Shown in pieces: positions 1 through 6,402 of a DNA stretch of 18,692 nt; the stretch's first letter is position 1; the number at the start of each line of letters is the position of its first letter. The position numbers were made by a program, and so were the translations under genes. A model generated the notes under the pieces. The model saw only the letters and a program-made list of their open reading frames with translations. It searched no databases and was not told the DNA's origin. The stretch comes from JAYGED01 sp046582565 (GTDB lineage Bacteria; Pseudomonadota; Alphaproteobacteria; JAAXGF01), in the NCBI GenBank assembly GCA_046582565.1, contig JAYGED010000096.1, positions 1 to 18,692 of the forward strand, given 5' to 3'.

Positions 1-292
1 CGAGGCCGACGTGCTGGTGTTGAGCCCTAGGGCCGCCCAGTTGCAGGCCCTGATGCCGGTCAAGGAAGCGCCCGATACGTCGAAGTATCTATTGTCGCCG
101 ATGCCGGGCCTGCTGATTTCCCTATCCGTCGAGGAGGGCCAGGAAGTCAAGGCCGGCGAGGAGCTGGCGGTGATCGAGGCGATGAAGATGGAAAACGTGC
201 TGCGCGCCGAACGCGACGGGGTTGTCGCCGCCATCAAGGCCGGGCCCGGCGACAGCCTGGCCGTCGATCAGGTCATCCTTGAGTTTGAGTAG
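1..292 (+). CDS. pccA: Propionyl-CoA carboxylase alpha subunit, C-terminal biotinyl domain (5' truncated by window)
   Basis: This is the last ~96 codons of a biotin-dependent acyl-CoA carboxylase alpha chain; the reading frame is open from base 2 and ends at a TAG. The visible part is the biotin carboxyl carrier domain: LLSPMPGLL at the start of the lipoyl/biotinyl fold, then the biotinylation motif EAMKMEN with the acceptor lysine codon at 185-187, followed by ~35 residues ending in DQVILEFE. The stretch before the fold (SPRAAQLQALMP, PPDTSK-like) and this ending match my memory of propionyl-CoA carboxylase rather than methylcrotonyl-CoA carboxylase, whose separate alpha chain lies at 14189. 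The enzyme carboxylates propionyl-CoA to methylmalonyl-CoA, the exit route for isoleucine, valine and odd-chain acids. Biotin carboxylase and carboxyltransferase-binding parts lie outside the window, so the subfamily call rests on a short fragment. Confidence 0.85.
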   Translation, partial: EADVLVLSPRAAQLQALMPVKEAPDTSKYLLSPMPGLLISLSVEEGQEVKAGEELAVIEAMKMENVLRAERDGVVAAIKAGPGDSLAVDQVILEFE

Positions 293-300
293 CTAAAACC

Positions 301-582
301 ATGCCGAAAAAATCCGTCCGCATCGTCATCGAGGGCCGTGTCCAGGCCGTCTGGTTCCGCGCCTGGACGACCCAGGAAGCGCAACGCAGGAACCTGCGGG
401 GCTGGGTCCGCAACCGCCCGGACGGCACCGTCGAGGCGTTGTTCTCGGGTGCAGTGGCCGACGTCGACGAGATGATCGAGGCCTGCCGACAGGGACCACC
501 GGCGGCTCAGGTCGTTAACATCACCGAGCACCCGGCCGAGGCGCCGATCGAGCCCGGCTTCGGGCACCCGCCGACGGATTAG
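301..582 (+). CDS. acyP: Acylphosphatase
   Basis: This 93-residue protein has the usual size of acylphosphatase, a small cytoplasmic enzyme that hydrolyses acyl phosphates such as acetyl phosphate or carbamoyl phosphate. Seen in the sequence: a first strand VRIVIEG, the phosphate-binding loop GRVQAVWFRAW with catalytic Arg20, and GWVRNRPDG with catalytic Asn38, followed by GTVEALF and a helix VDEMIEACRQGPP. One oddity is Ala16 where the family's VQG motif almost always has glycine, in the loop that binds phosphate. The start lies 8 bases after the pccA stop, so the two are probably co-transcribed. The ending (GFGHPPTD, TAG stop) is a normal family-length end. Function is secure at family level; the physiological substrate cannot be told from sequence. 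Confidence 0.9.
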   Translation: MPKKSVRIVIEGRVQAVWFRAWTTQEAQRRNLRGWVRNRPDGTVEALFSGAVADVDEMIEACRQGPPAAQVVNITEHPAEAPIEPGFGHPPTD

Positions 583-665
583 GTAATTGCCTATGCTGCG
601 GACGTTGATTATCCTCTCGCAAGGCGAGCGGGTGACCACCGGACAGACCTGAAAGCAGTCTGCAT

Positions 666-1004
666 ATGACAGCGCTAAGCGAAGCGACCTACGTCATCGA
701 CGACCGGCAATGGATCGTCGAGACGCCTGACGTGCGCGTGCAAATTCTTACCTTGGCAAGCGGCCAGGAAGTTCCCTGGCACTCGCACACGGCCGTCACC
801 GACACCTTCACCTGTCTCGGTGGCCTGATGGTGGTGAAAACGCTGGACGTTGTCGTGGGGCACGAGTTGTAGACGGGTGAGACCTTCGCCGTGTCGCCCA
901 AGACCCCACATCAGGTGGCGGGCAAGGATGGTGGCCCGTGCCGGTTCCTCGTCGTGCAAGGGGTCGGTAAATGCGATTTCGTTCCCTTTGACGCGCTGGG
1001 GTGA
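666..1004 (+). pseudogene. Small cupin-fold protein interrupted by an in-frame TAG
   Basis: A single frame codes a ~112-residue cupin except for an amber codon at 870-872. The first half (68 residues) holds the first cupin motif, PWHSHTAVTDTFTCLGG, with the metal-type HxH pair. After the TAG the same frame continues without another stop as TGETFAVSPKTPHQVAG, which is the second cupin motif (PxxxPH), then a terminal strand CRFLVVQG and a TGA at 1002-1004. No frame change is needed, so only one base separates this from an intact gene. Product of the intact form: a single-domain cupin of unknown substrate. Neither half would fold into a complete beta barrel alone. It could be a recent nonsense mutation, an assembly or consensus error, or suppressed amber reading; other genes here use TAG as a normal stop, which argues against general recoding. 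Confidence 0.75.
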
Positions 1005-1044
1005 CGGTAGACGTCCGTTCCCCATTCATGGGCGCATGCTTGAA

Positions 1045-1740
1045 CTAAATTCGGCGGATCGGAGTCTCGAAGACCTCTTCGAAAGTCGCCATCAGGGCCG
1101 CGTCCAGTTCCGACATCGTCGGTGTGACGCCTAAATCCCATAGCGACGTGATGCCGTGTTCGGCGATCCCGCAGGGCACGATACCGGAGAAATGCTCGAG
1201 CTCGGGCTCCAGGTTGATGGCGATACCGTGATACGTCACCCAGTGCCGGACCCGGACGCCGATGGCGGCGATCTTATCTTCGCGCGAAACCGGGTTGCCC
1301 GGGGCCCCGCGCCGGACCCAGATGCCGACCCGGTCGTCGCGGCTCTCAGCCGTCACGTTAAATCGGGCCAGGGCGCGGATCACCCATTGCTCAAGATTTT
1401 TGACGAAGGCGCGCACGTCGTTGCCGCGTTTCGTTAAGTCCACCATCACATAGGCGATCCGCTGGCCCGGGCCATGATAGGTATAGCGGCCGCCGCGGCC
1501 GGTTTGGTAAACGGGGAAGCGGTCGGGGTCCAGCAATTCGGCCTCATCGGCGCTAGTGCCGGCGGTGTAAAGGGGCGGATGCTCCAACAGCCACACGGTC
1601 TCGGGAGCGGCCTCTTTGTGGATCGCCTCGACGCGTTCTTCCATGAACGATAGCGCGTCCGGATAGGCGACCGGAGAATCGCTGATCCGCCATTCGACGG
1701 CGTCCCTGACACCGGTCAAATCCGCTGGTTTTTCCGCCAT
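1045..1740 (-). CDS. lipB: Octanoyltransferase (lipoyl(octanoyl) transferase)
   Basis: The 231-residue protein moves octanoyl from octanoyl-ACP to the lipoyl domains of 2-oxoacid dehydrogenases and the glycine cleavage H protein, the first step of lipoate assembly in the cytoplasm. Motifs seen: RGGRYTYHGPGQRIAY (residues ~82-97, with a conserved histidine at 89), KIAAIGVRVRHWVTYHG with catalytic Lys156, and FSGIVPCGI with catalytic Cys190, which forms the thioester intermediate. Length is normal (about 210-240). The start is fixed because a TAA codon lies directly upstream of the ATG; the Shine-Dalgarno is weak (GGTGATTAA). It stands alone on the minus strand, divergent from tRNA-Leu, and its promoter must lie in the ~97-base gap shared with that tRNA. 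The stop is TAG. Confidence 0.95.
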   Translation of the reverse strand: MAEKPADLTGVRDAVEWRISDSPVAYPDALSFMEERVEAIHKEAAPETVWLLEHPPLYTAGTSADEAELLDPDRFPVYQTGRGGRYTYHGPGQRIAYVMVDLTKRGNDVRAFVKNLEQWVIRALARFNVTAESRDDRVGIWVRRGAPGNPVSREDKIAAIGVRVRHWVTYHGIAINLEPELEHFSGIVPCGIAEHGITSLWDLGVTPTMSELDAALMATFEEVFETPIRRI

Positions 1741-1759
1741 TTAATCACCATGGTCGCGC

Positions 1760-1787
1760 TTGATAAGGGGGCCGGCATTTGCTATCC
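1760..1787 (+). promoter_or_regulatory. Candidate promoter of tRNA-Leu
   Basis: TTGATA at 1760-1765 is followed after 16 bases by CTATCC at 1782-1787, the kind of TTGA / CTAT pair seen before stable RNA genes in alphaproteobacteria. It would start RNA at about 1794 and give a leader of some 44 bases before the mature tRNA. The -10 is a poor match to TATAAT, so this is only a candidate. Confidence 0.35.
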
Positions 1788-1805
1788 CCCCCATAGCTAA
1801 TGTAA

Positions 1806-1826
1806 CGGCAACCAACGGTGTTGCCG
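1806..1826. repeat. Perfect 7-bp inverted repeat in the tRNA-Leu leader
   Basis: CGGCAAC (1806-1812) and GTTGCCG (1820-1826) are perfect reverse complements around a 7-base loop. The structure ends 11 bases before the mature 5' end of tRNA-Leu and lies between the divergent lipB and tRNA genes. There is no T-tract on either side, so it is not an intrinsic terminator. It could be a hairpin of the pre-tRNA leader or an operator for one of the two genes. Confidence 0.6.
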
Positions 1827-1837
1827 CAAGGGAATTC

Positions 1838-1924
1838 GCGGTCGTGGCGGAACTGGTAGACGCGCAGCGTTGAGGTCGCTGTGGGAGCAATCCCGTGGAA
1901 GTTCGAGTCTTCTCGACCGCACCA
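1838..1924 (+). tRNA. tRNA-Leu (anticodon GAG)
   Basis: An 87-base class II tRNA with a complete cloverleaf. The acceptor stem GCGGTCG (1838-1844) pairs with CGACCGC (1914-1920), followed by an encoded ACCA. The D arm contains TGGCGGAACTGGTAGACGC, the anticodon stem is CAGCG/CGCTG around TTGAGGT, giving anticodon GAG at 1872-1874 (reads CUC and CUU). A long variable arm follows (GTGGGAGCAATCCCGT), as expected for leucine tRNAs, then the T arm with GTTCGAGTC. It is followed directly by a strong terminator. Confidence 0.97.
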
Positions 1925-1930
1925 ATTCCC

Positions 1931-1965
1931 GAGGCCCGCCGCCCCGACGACGGGCCTCTTTTTTT
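1931..1965 (+). terminator. Intrinsic terminator after tRNA-Leu
   Basis: GAGGCCCG (1931-1938) pairs perfectly with CGGGCCTC (1951-1958) around a 12-base loop and is followed by seven T residues (1959-1965). It sits 6 bases after the tRNA and only 28 bases before the mgtE start codon, so it separates tRNA and mgtE transcription unless read through. Confidence 0.93.
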
Positions 1966-1993
1966 AACGTCTTGATCGAAAGGAGCCGGTGGC

Positions 1994-3412
1994 GTGGCTG
2001 ACGTGAAGGACACAGCGGGATCGAAGCCCAATCAGGTGCCTCCGCCGGAAGACACGGCGCTCGACCTCGAGCCGGAAACCGAGCAGGCGTTCCTCGACGT
2101 TCTCGTTTCGGGGGACGAGGCGGGGGTGCGCACCCTACTGGCGGAGCTTCACCATGCCGACGTGGCCGACCTTCTGGAGCGCCTGAACGCGGACGAACGC
2201 GCCCGCGTGGTCGAAATTCTGCGCGACGATTTCGAGCCGAAAATCCTCTCTGAACTGGACGAAACCGTCCGCGATCACGTCATCGAATGCCTGGGCGTCG
2301 AAAACCTGGCGGCGGTGATCGCCGGGATGGAGTCGGACGACGCGCTCGAAGTCGTCTTGGAACTGGACGAGGACGAACAGCGACAGGTCCTGGACGCCAT
2401 CCCCCCCGGCGACCGGACCCTGATCGAGGAAGGCCTGACGTATCCGGAAGACAGCGCCGGACGCTTGATGCAGCGCGAGGTGGTGACGGTGCCCGAGTCC
2501 TGGACCGTCGGCGAAACCATCGACTTCCTGCGCCAAAGCGGCGATTCCGGCGACGATGACCTGCCGGCGCGGTTTTATGACGTCTTCATCGTCGATCCCG
2601 CCCACCGGCCGGTCGGCAGCCTTCCCCTGAGCCGCCTTCTGCGAACCCGGCGTCCGGTCGCCGTTGCCGATATCATGGATAGGGAAATGAAACTGTTACC
2701 GGTGGCCACCGACCAGGAGGACGTTGCCTATGTGTTCCGGCAGCGCGACCTAGTCTCGGCGCCGGTCGTCGACGATGGCGGGTGGCTGGTCGGTGCCATC
2801 ACCATCGACGACGTGGTCGACGTTATCGACGAAGAGCATGAAGAAGACATCATGCGCCTCGGCGGCGTCACCGAGACCGATATTCATGAACCGGCCTGGC
2901 GCACCTCCCGGCGGCGCTTTGTCTGGCTCCTGGTCAATCTCGCCACGGCGGTCCTCGCCTCCCTGGTCATCGGCCTGTTCGACGCTTCCATCGAGCAGAT
3001 GGTGGCGCTCGCCGTGCTCATGCCGATTGTTGCCTCCATGGGCGGCAACGCGGGAACCCAGTCGCTCACGGTTACCGTGCGGGCGCTCGCCACCAAGGAT
3101 GTGACCACGGCCAACACCGTCCGCTTGATCGGCAAGGAAGGCATCGTCGGTCTGGTCAACGGCGTGGTCTTCGCAAGCCTCGTCGGCGCTGTCACCTGGT
3201 TCTGGTTTGGCGATGCCCAATTGAGTCTGGTGATTGCCGCGGCCATGGTGGTGAATATGGTGGTCGCCGGCTTTTCCGGCATACTTATTCCGCTGGGGCT
3301 GGACCGCATCGGCATCGATCCGGCCATCGCCGCCACGGTGTTTCTGACCACGGTCACCGACGTGGTTGGGTTTTTTATCTTCCTTGGTCTCGCTGCTCTG
3401 GTGCTTTTATGA
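1994..3412 (+). CDS. mgtE: Magnesium transporter MgtE
   Basis: This 472-residue protein is an inner-membrane Mg2+ channel/transporter gated by cytoplasmic magnesium. Order of domains: a variable acidic N-terminus, the MgtE_N superhelical domain (about residues 25-135, repeated LERLNADERARVVEIL-type helices), two CBS domains (about 145-275, the second with SAPVVDDGGWLVGAITIDDVV), then five membrane helices from ~310. Family signatures seen are MPIVASMGGNAGTQ at the start of the pore domain and the last helix with TTVTDVVGFF, whose Asp is the magnesium-selective pore residue in the family. Start is GTG at 1994 preceded by GAAAGGAG (AGGAG at 1981-1985); the rest of the upstream gap is the tRNA terminator, leaving little room for an own promoter. 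No M-box-like leader is present. Its stop overlaps the next gene (ATGA). Confidence 0.95.
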   Translation: MADVKDTAGSKPNQVPPPEDTALDLEPETEQAFLDVLVSGDEAGVRTLLAELHHADVADLLERLNADERARVVEILRDDFEPKILSELDETVRDHVIECLGVENLAAVIAGMESDDALEVVLELDEDEQRQVLDAIPPGDRTLIEEGLTYPEDSAGRLMQREVVTVPESWTVGETIDFLRQSGDSGDDDLPARFYDVFIVDPAHRPVGSLPLSRLLRTRRPVAVADIMDREMKLLPVATDQEDVAYVFRQRDLVSAPVVDDGGWLVGAITIDDVVDVIDEEHEEDIMRLGGVTETDIHEPAWRTSRRRFVWLLVNLATAVLASLVIGLFDASIEQMVALAVLMPIVASMGGNAGTQSLTVTVRALATKDVTTANTVRLIGKEGIVGLVNGVVFASLVGAVTWFWFGDAQLSLVIAAAMVVNMVVAGFSGILIPLGLDRIGIDPAIAATVFLTTVTDVVGFFIFLGLAALVLL

Positions 3413-3891
3413 ATGAAATACGCATCCGCGATGCCCGCGACGAAGACGGCGACGCTTTGATTGCTCTGATCCGTGCCTGCTGGGTCAATTATCCCGGCTG
3501 CTTCCTCGATGTGGATGGTGAAAGCCCCGAACTCAGATGTTTCGCCAGCCACTACAAGGACAAGGGCGGGCGTGCCTGGATCGCCGAATTATCAGGCAAG
3601 GTGGTCGGCTCGGCGGCGGTCAAGCCGGCATCGGACGGGGCGCATATCATGACCCTCTACGTGGACCCCGCTTTGCGCCGTCAGGGTCTCGCCAGGCGGC
3701 TCCTTACCCTGGTCGAAGAGGCAGCGAATAAGTTTGACGCCGAGGTCATCGATCTATGGACCGATGTCCGGTTTGTCGAAGCGCATGGCTTCTACGAGAG
3801 CTTCGGTTATGTGCGCCAGCCGGGAACCCGCCACCTCGAAGACGCCAGCAGCAGCATCGAATTTAACTATGTGAAAAATTTGGAACCATGA
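3409..3891 (+). CDS. GNAT-family N-acetyltransferase
   Basis: A 160-residue single-domain acetyltransferase of the GNAT fold. Motif A is clear: HIMTLYVDPALRRQGLARRL, where the RRQGLA loop (residues 90-95) binds the pyrophosphate of acetyl-CoA, followed by motif B with VEAHGFYESFGYVR, typical of the C-terminal strand and helix. The substrate cannot be inferred: the group includes enzymes for amino groups of small molecules, proteins and antibiotics. The start overlaps the mgtE stop as ATGA and its own stop overlaps the next start in the same way, so translation of the three is probably coupled. Confidence 0.88.
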   Translation: MNEIRIRDARDEDGDALIALIRACWVNYPGCFLDVDGESPELRCFASHYKDKGGRAWIAELSGKVVGSAAVKPASDGAHIMTLYVDPALRRQGLARRLLTLVEEAANKFDAEVIDLWTDVRFVEAHGFYESFGYVRQPGTRHLEDASSSIEFNYVKNLEP

Positions 3892-4343
3892 TTGCATTCG
3901 AGCCCAGAAACCTGAATTACGCGGCGGCGGTGCAGAGCAGTTTCGACCGCCAGCCCTTCATGGCGCTTATGGGCGCTGAATTGATTTCTGTAACGCCGGG
4001 CGCTTGTGAGATCGGCCTCGATCACCGTCGGGAACTCACCCAGCAGCACGGCTTCATCCACGGCGGGGCGATCGGCGCGATCATCGATTCGGCCATGGGC
4101 TATGCCGGGTATTCCCTGGCCGCGGCCGGCTCTTCGGTGCTCACCGTCGAATACAAGCTCAACCTGGTCGCGCCCGCCGACGGGATGCGCCTGGTGGCGC
4201 GCGGCGAGGTGGTGCGGGCGGGGCGCACTCTGACCGTCTGCCGGGGCGAGGTCTTTGCCGTCAAGGATGGTGTGGAAACCCTCTGCGCCGTCGCCATCCA
4301 GACGCTCATGGTCCTTGCAGACCGCGCCGATAAGCCGGCGTGA
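3888..4343 (+). CDS. PaaI-family hotdog thioesterase
   Basis: A 151-residue hotdog-fold acyl-CoA thioesterase of the PaaI/YdiI type, which releases CoA from aromatic or short-to-medium acyl thioesters. The signature HGFIHGGAIGAIIDSAMGYAG (His58, Gly59-Gly60, Asp67 as the likely acidic catalytic residue) covers the central helix and its start. The following strands (VLTVEYKLNLVAPADG, RLVARGEVVRAGRTLTVCRGEV) are the conserved core of the family. The start is coupled to the preceding acetyltransferase by ATGA. It ends one base before the convergent GFA-family gene with no terminator hairpin between them. A hotdog thioesterase fits the acyl-CoA theme of the region but the substrate is unknown. 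Confidence 0.9.
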   Translation: MIAFEPRNLNYAAAVQSSFDRQPFMALMGAELISVTPGACEIGLDHRRELTQQHGFIHGGAIGAIIDSAMGYAGYSLAAAGSSVLTVEYKLNLVAPADGMRLVARGEVVRAGRTLTVCRGEVFAVKDGVETLCAVAIQTLMVLADRADKPA

Positions 4344-4344
4344 T

Positions 4345-4776
4345 CTAGGCGGGGGGTTCTTCCGCGTGGGTCTCTACATGGCCGGGGATCGCAACGCCAG
4401 GGAGCTTGCTCGATGTCCAGATATGCTTGGCGTTCGAAAGGTCCAGCGGCCTGTCGAGCGAGCCGCCTTTGATGCTGACCGTCTCGTCGGTTTCGACATT
4501 CCCGTGCAAAAAACGGGAACCGCAATTGGGGCAGAAGGAACAGTCGATTGATCCGGCCACGGCCGCCGGCCGGCTCCAAACCTTCGGCGCGCCGGACAGC
4601 AGAACAAAATCCGCGGCTCTCACGATGAGCGATATGCCGAACGCCGATGACGATTGTTTTCGGCATTCGCTACAATGGCAGACATAGAGGTCGACCGGCT
4701 CGCCGCGCAGCTCGTAGCGAATTTCACCGCACTGGCAGCCGCCCGTCCGTACAGGGTCATTTGTAGTTTGAGTCAT
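4345..4776 (-). CDS. GFA-family (glutathione-dependent formaldehyde-activating enzyme-like) zinc protein
   Basis: The 143-residue protein has the Mss4-like fold of the GFA/CENP-V family. Zinc-binding cysteines are in place: GGCQCGEIRYEL (Cys14, Cys16), CHCSECRK (Cys33, 35, 38) and CSFCPNCGSRF (Cys79, 82, 85), with the final DRPLDLSNAKHIWTSSK stretch typical of the family. The reading frame extends further upstream but the ATG at 4776 is preferred, because family members begin some 10-15 residues before the first CxC and upstream residues have no family character. A weak GTAGAG precedes it. Gfa of Paracoccus was reported to speed glutathione-formaldehyde adduct formation, but most paralogues, like this one, have unknown roles. 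It converges on the thioesterase and diverges from the dehydrogenase at 4850. Confidence 0.88.
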   Translation of the reverse strand: MTQTTNDPVRTGGCQCGEIRYELRGEPVDLYVCHCSECRKQSSSAFGISLIVRAADFVLLSGAPKVWSRPAAVAGSIDCSFCPNCGSRFLHGNVETDETVSIKGGSLDRPLDLSNAKHIWTSSKLPGVAIPGHVETHAEEPPA

Positions 4777-4838
4777 CTCTACACTTAAGCTTTGCGAAAT
4801 CCAATTCGACCTTATAGCAAGGATGCGTGTTCGCGGCT

Positions 4839-4844
4839 TATAAT
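4839..4844 (+). promoter_or_regulatory. Candidate -10 box placed for a leaderless transcript
   Basis: A perfect TATAAT lies 5 bases before the ATG of the isovaleryl-CoA dehydrogenase. A start point 6-8 bases downstream of the box would fall on or next to that ATG. No good -35 is seen 16-19 bases upstream, and no Shine-Dalgarno lies before the ATG. Confidence 0.35.
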
Positions 4845-4849
4845 CACTC

Positions 4850-6022
4850 ATGATCCGCAACCAGCTTCCCACCCTCGATTTCGGACTCGGCGACACCGCC
4901 GATATGATCCGTGATTCCGTGCGTGGTTTCACCGCCGACGAGATTACGCCGCGCGCCGAGGCGATCGATGCGGACAATGAGTTTCCCAGCGATCTATGGC
5001 GCAAGTTCGGCGATATGGGCCTGCTCGGCGTTACCGTGCCCGAGGCCGACGGCGGCGCCGGTTTGGGCTATCTCGAGCATGCGGTTGCCATGGAGGAAAT
5101 CAGCCGCGGCTCGGCCTCGGTGGGCTTAAGCTACGGTGCCCATTCCAACCTCTGCGTCAATCAGATCAACCGCAACGGCAACGAGGATCAGAAACGCCGC
5201 TATCTGCCCAAGTTGATCTCCGGCGAGCATGTGGGCGCCCTGGCCATGAGCGAGGCGGGCGCCGGGTCCGACGTGGTCGGCATGAGCTTGCAGGCGGCGA
5301 AAAAGGGCGACCGCTACATTCTCAACGGCGCCAAGATGTGGATCACCAACGGACCTGACGCCGATACCCTGGTTGTCTACGCTAAGACCGACGGGTCCGC
5401 CGGCAAGCACGGCATTTCAGCCTTCATCGTCGAGCGCGCCATGGCGGGGTTTTCCACCTCGGCGAAGCTCGACAAACTCGGCATGCGCGGCTCGAACACC
5501 TGCGAGCTGGTTTTCGACAATTGCGAGGTGCCGGCGGAGAACCTGCTCGGCGGCGAGGGCCGCGGCGTCAATGTGCTGATGAGCGGCCTCGACTACGAGC
5601 GCGTGGTGCTGGCCGCAGGCCCCTTGGGGATCATGCAGAACTGCCTCGATCTGGTGCTGCCCTATGTTCATGATCGCAAGCAGTTCGGCAAAGCGATTGG
5701 CGAATTCCAGCTCATGCAGGGCAAGCTCGCCGATATGTACACCACCCTGGCGGCCTGCCGCGCCTATGTCTATGCGGTTGCCCGGGCCTGTGATCGTGGC
5801 GAGACCGCGCGCAAGGACGCGGCGGGGGCCATCCTCTATGCCTCCGAGCGGGCGACCTGGATGGCCCTGCAAGCCATCCAGTGCCTCGGTGCCATGGGCT
5901 ATATGAACGAGAGCCCGACGGGACGCCTGCTGCGCGACGCCAAGCTCTATGAAATCGGTGCCGGCACCTCCGAGATCCGCCGCATGCTGATCGGCCGTGA
6001 GCTGTTCGAGGAGAGCCGCTGA
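4850..6022 (+). CDS. ivd: Isovaleryl-CoA dehydrogenase
   Basis: The 390-residue flavoprotein oxidises isovaleryl-CoA to 3-methylcrotonyl-CoA in leucine catabolism, passing electrons to ETF. It has the acyl-CoA dehydrogenase layout: N-terminal helical domain, middle beta domain with ALAMSEAGAGSDV (132-142) and KMWITNGPDAD (162-172), and C-terminal helices with the FAD-binding YEIGAGTSEIRRMLIGR. The catalytic base is Glu250 in SGLDYERVVLAAGP, the position characteristic of isovaleryl-CoA dehydrogenases, which together with the MLIGRELF ending separates it from short- and medium-chain enzymes. The start gives the usual N-terminus PTLDFGLGDTAD. There is no ribosome site before the ATG. It is the first gene of the plus-strand run; its partners mccB-liuC-mccA-HMG-CoA lyase lie 6 kb downstream. 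Confidence 0.93.
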   Translation: MIRNQLPTLDFGLGDTADMIRDSVRGFTADEITPRAEAIDADNEFPSDLWRKFGDMGLLGVTVPEADGGAGLGYLEHAVAMEEISRGSASVGLSYGAHSNLCVNQINRNGNEDQKRRYLPKLISGEHVGALAMSEAGAGSDVVGMSLQAAKKGDRYILNGAKMWITNGPDADTLVVYAKTDGSAGKHGISAFIVERAMAGFSTSAKLDKLGMRGSNTCELVFDNCEVPAENLLGGEGRGVNVLMSGLDYERVVLAAGPLGIMQNCLDLVLPYVHDRKQFGKAIGEFQLMQGKLADMYTTLAACRAYVYAVARACDRGETARKDAAGAILYASERATWMALQAIQCLGAMGYMNESPTGRLLRDAKLYEIGAGTSEIRRMLIGRELFEESR

Positions 6023-6024
6023 CC

Positions 6025-6402
6025 ATGAAGAAGATCATGGTGGCGGCGGTGATCATGCTCTGCGCCATGTCCTCCGCATCCGCCGCACCTCAGGTCATGA
6101 CTGGCGCGGAAATCCGCGAGGCCTTTTCGGGCAATACCATCGACGGCGTATGGGGCGCGGCGGAAACTCCCTATAAGCAATATTTCGATCCGAGCGGATC
6201 GACCATCTATGTGCAGGAGGGTAGCCGCCCCAGCCAGGGTATCTGGTGGACCAACCGGAACAGATATTGCTCGAATTGGCCGCCGTCGACTGCTGAAAGC
6301 TGCTATGAAGTGCGCCGCGACGGCGACCGCTTGCTCTGGGTTGCCCCGGGCGGCGAGGCTCTCTATCCTTCAACGGTCCTGCCCGGCAACCGGTTGCAAT
6401 GA
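6025..6402 (+). CDS. Small exported protein of unknown function
   Basis: 125 residues beginning with a classic signal peptide: MKK, a hydrophobic run IMVAAVIMLCAM, and a probable cleavage after SSASA near residue 20. The mature ~105 residues contain TGAEIREAFSGNTIDGVWG, YKQYFDPSGSTIYVQEG, QGIWWTNRNRYCS and SCYEVRRDGDRLLWV, which reads as a small beta-rich periplasmic domain with two cysteines (RYCS and SCYE) that could form a disulfide. I recall similar small proteins in other alphaproteobacteria but no named function. It begins 2 bases after the dehydrogenase stop and its own stop overlaps the next ATG, so it is co-transcribed with the leucine gene, though nothing links it to leucine breakdown. 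Confidence 0.7.
   Translation: MKKIMVAAVIMLCAMSSASAAPQVMTGAEIREAFSGNTIDGVWGAAETPYKQYFDPSGSTIYVQEGSRPSQGIWWTNRNRYCSNWPPSTAESCYEVRRDGDRLLWVAPGGEALYPSTVLPGNRLQ

Noticed and set aside
616..628. CTCGC/GCGAG hairpin between acylphosphatase and the cupin
   Set aside because: A 5-bp stem with a 3-base loop and no T-tract is within chance expectation at this GC content.
268..639. Long minus-strand open frame over acylphosphatase
   Set aside because: It is antisense to a recognised acylphosphatase, its translation is rich in Asp/Arg/Gly as expected from a shadow of GC-rich coding, and it shows no family motif.
1966..1993. Magnesium riboswitch (M-box) before mgtE
   Set aside because: The space between the tRNA terminator and the mgtE start is far too short for such a leader.
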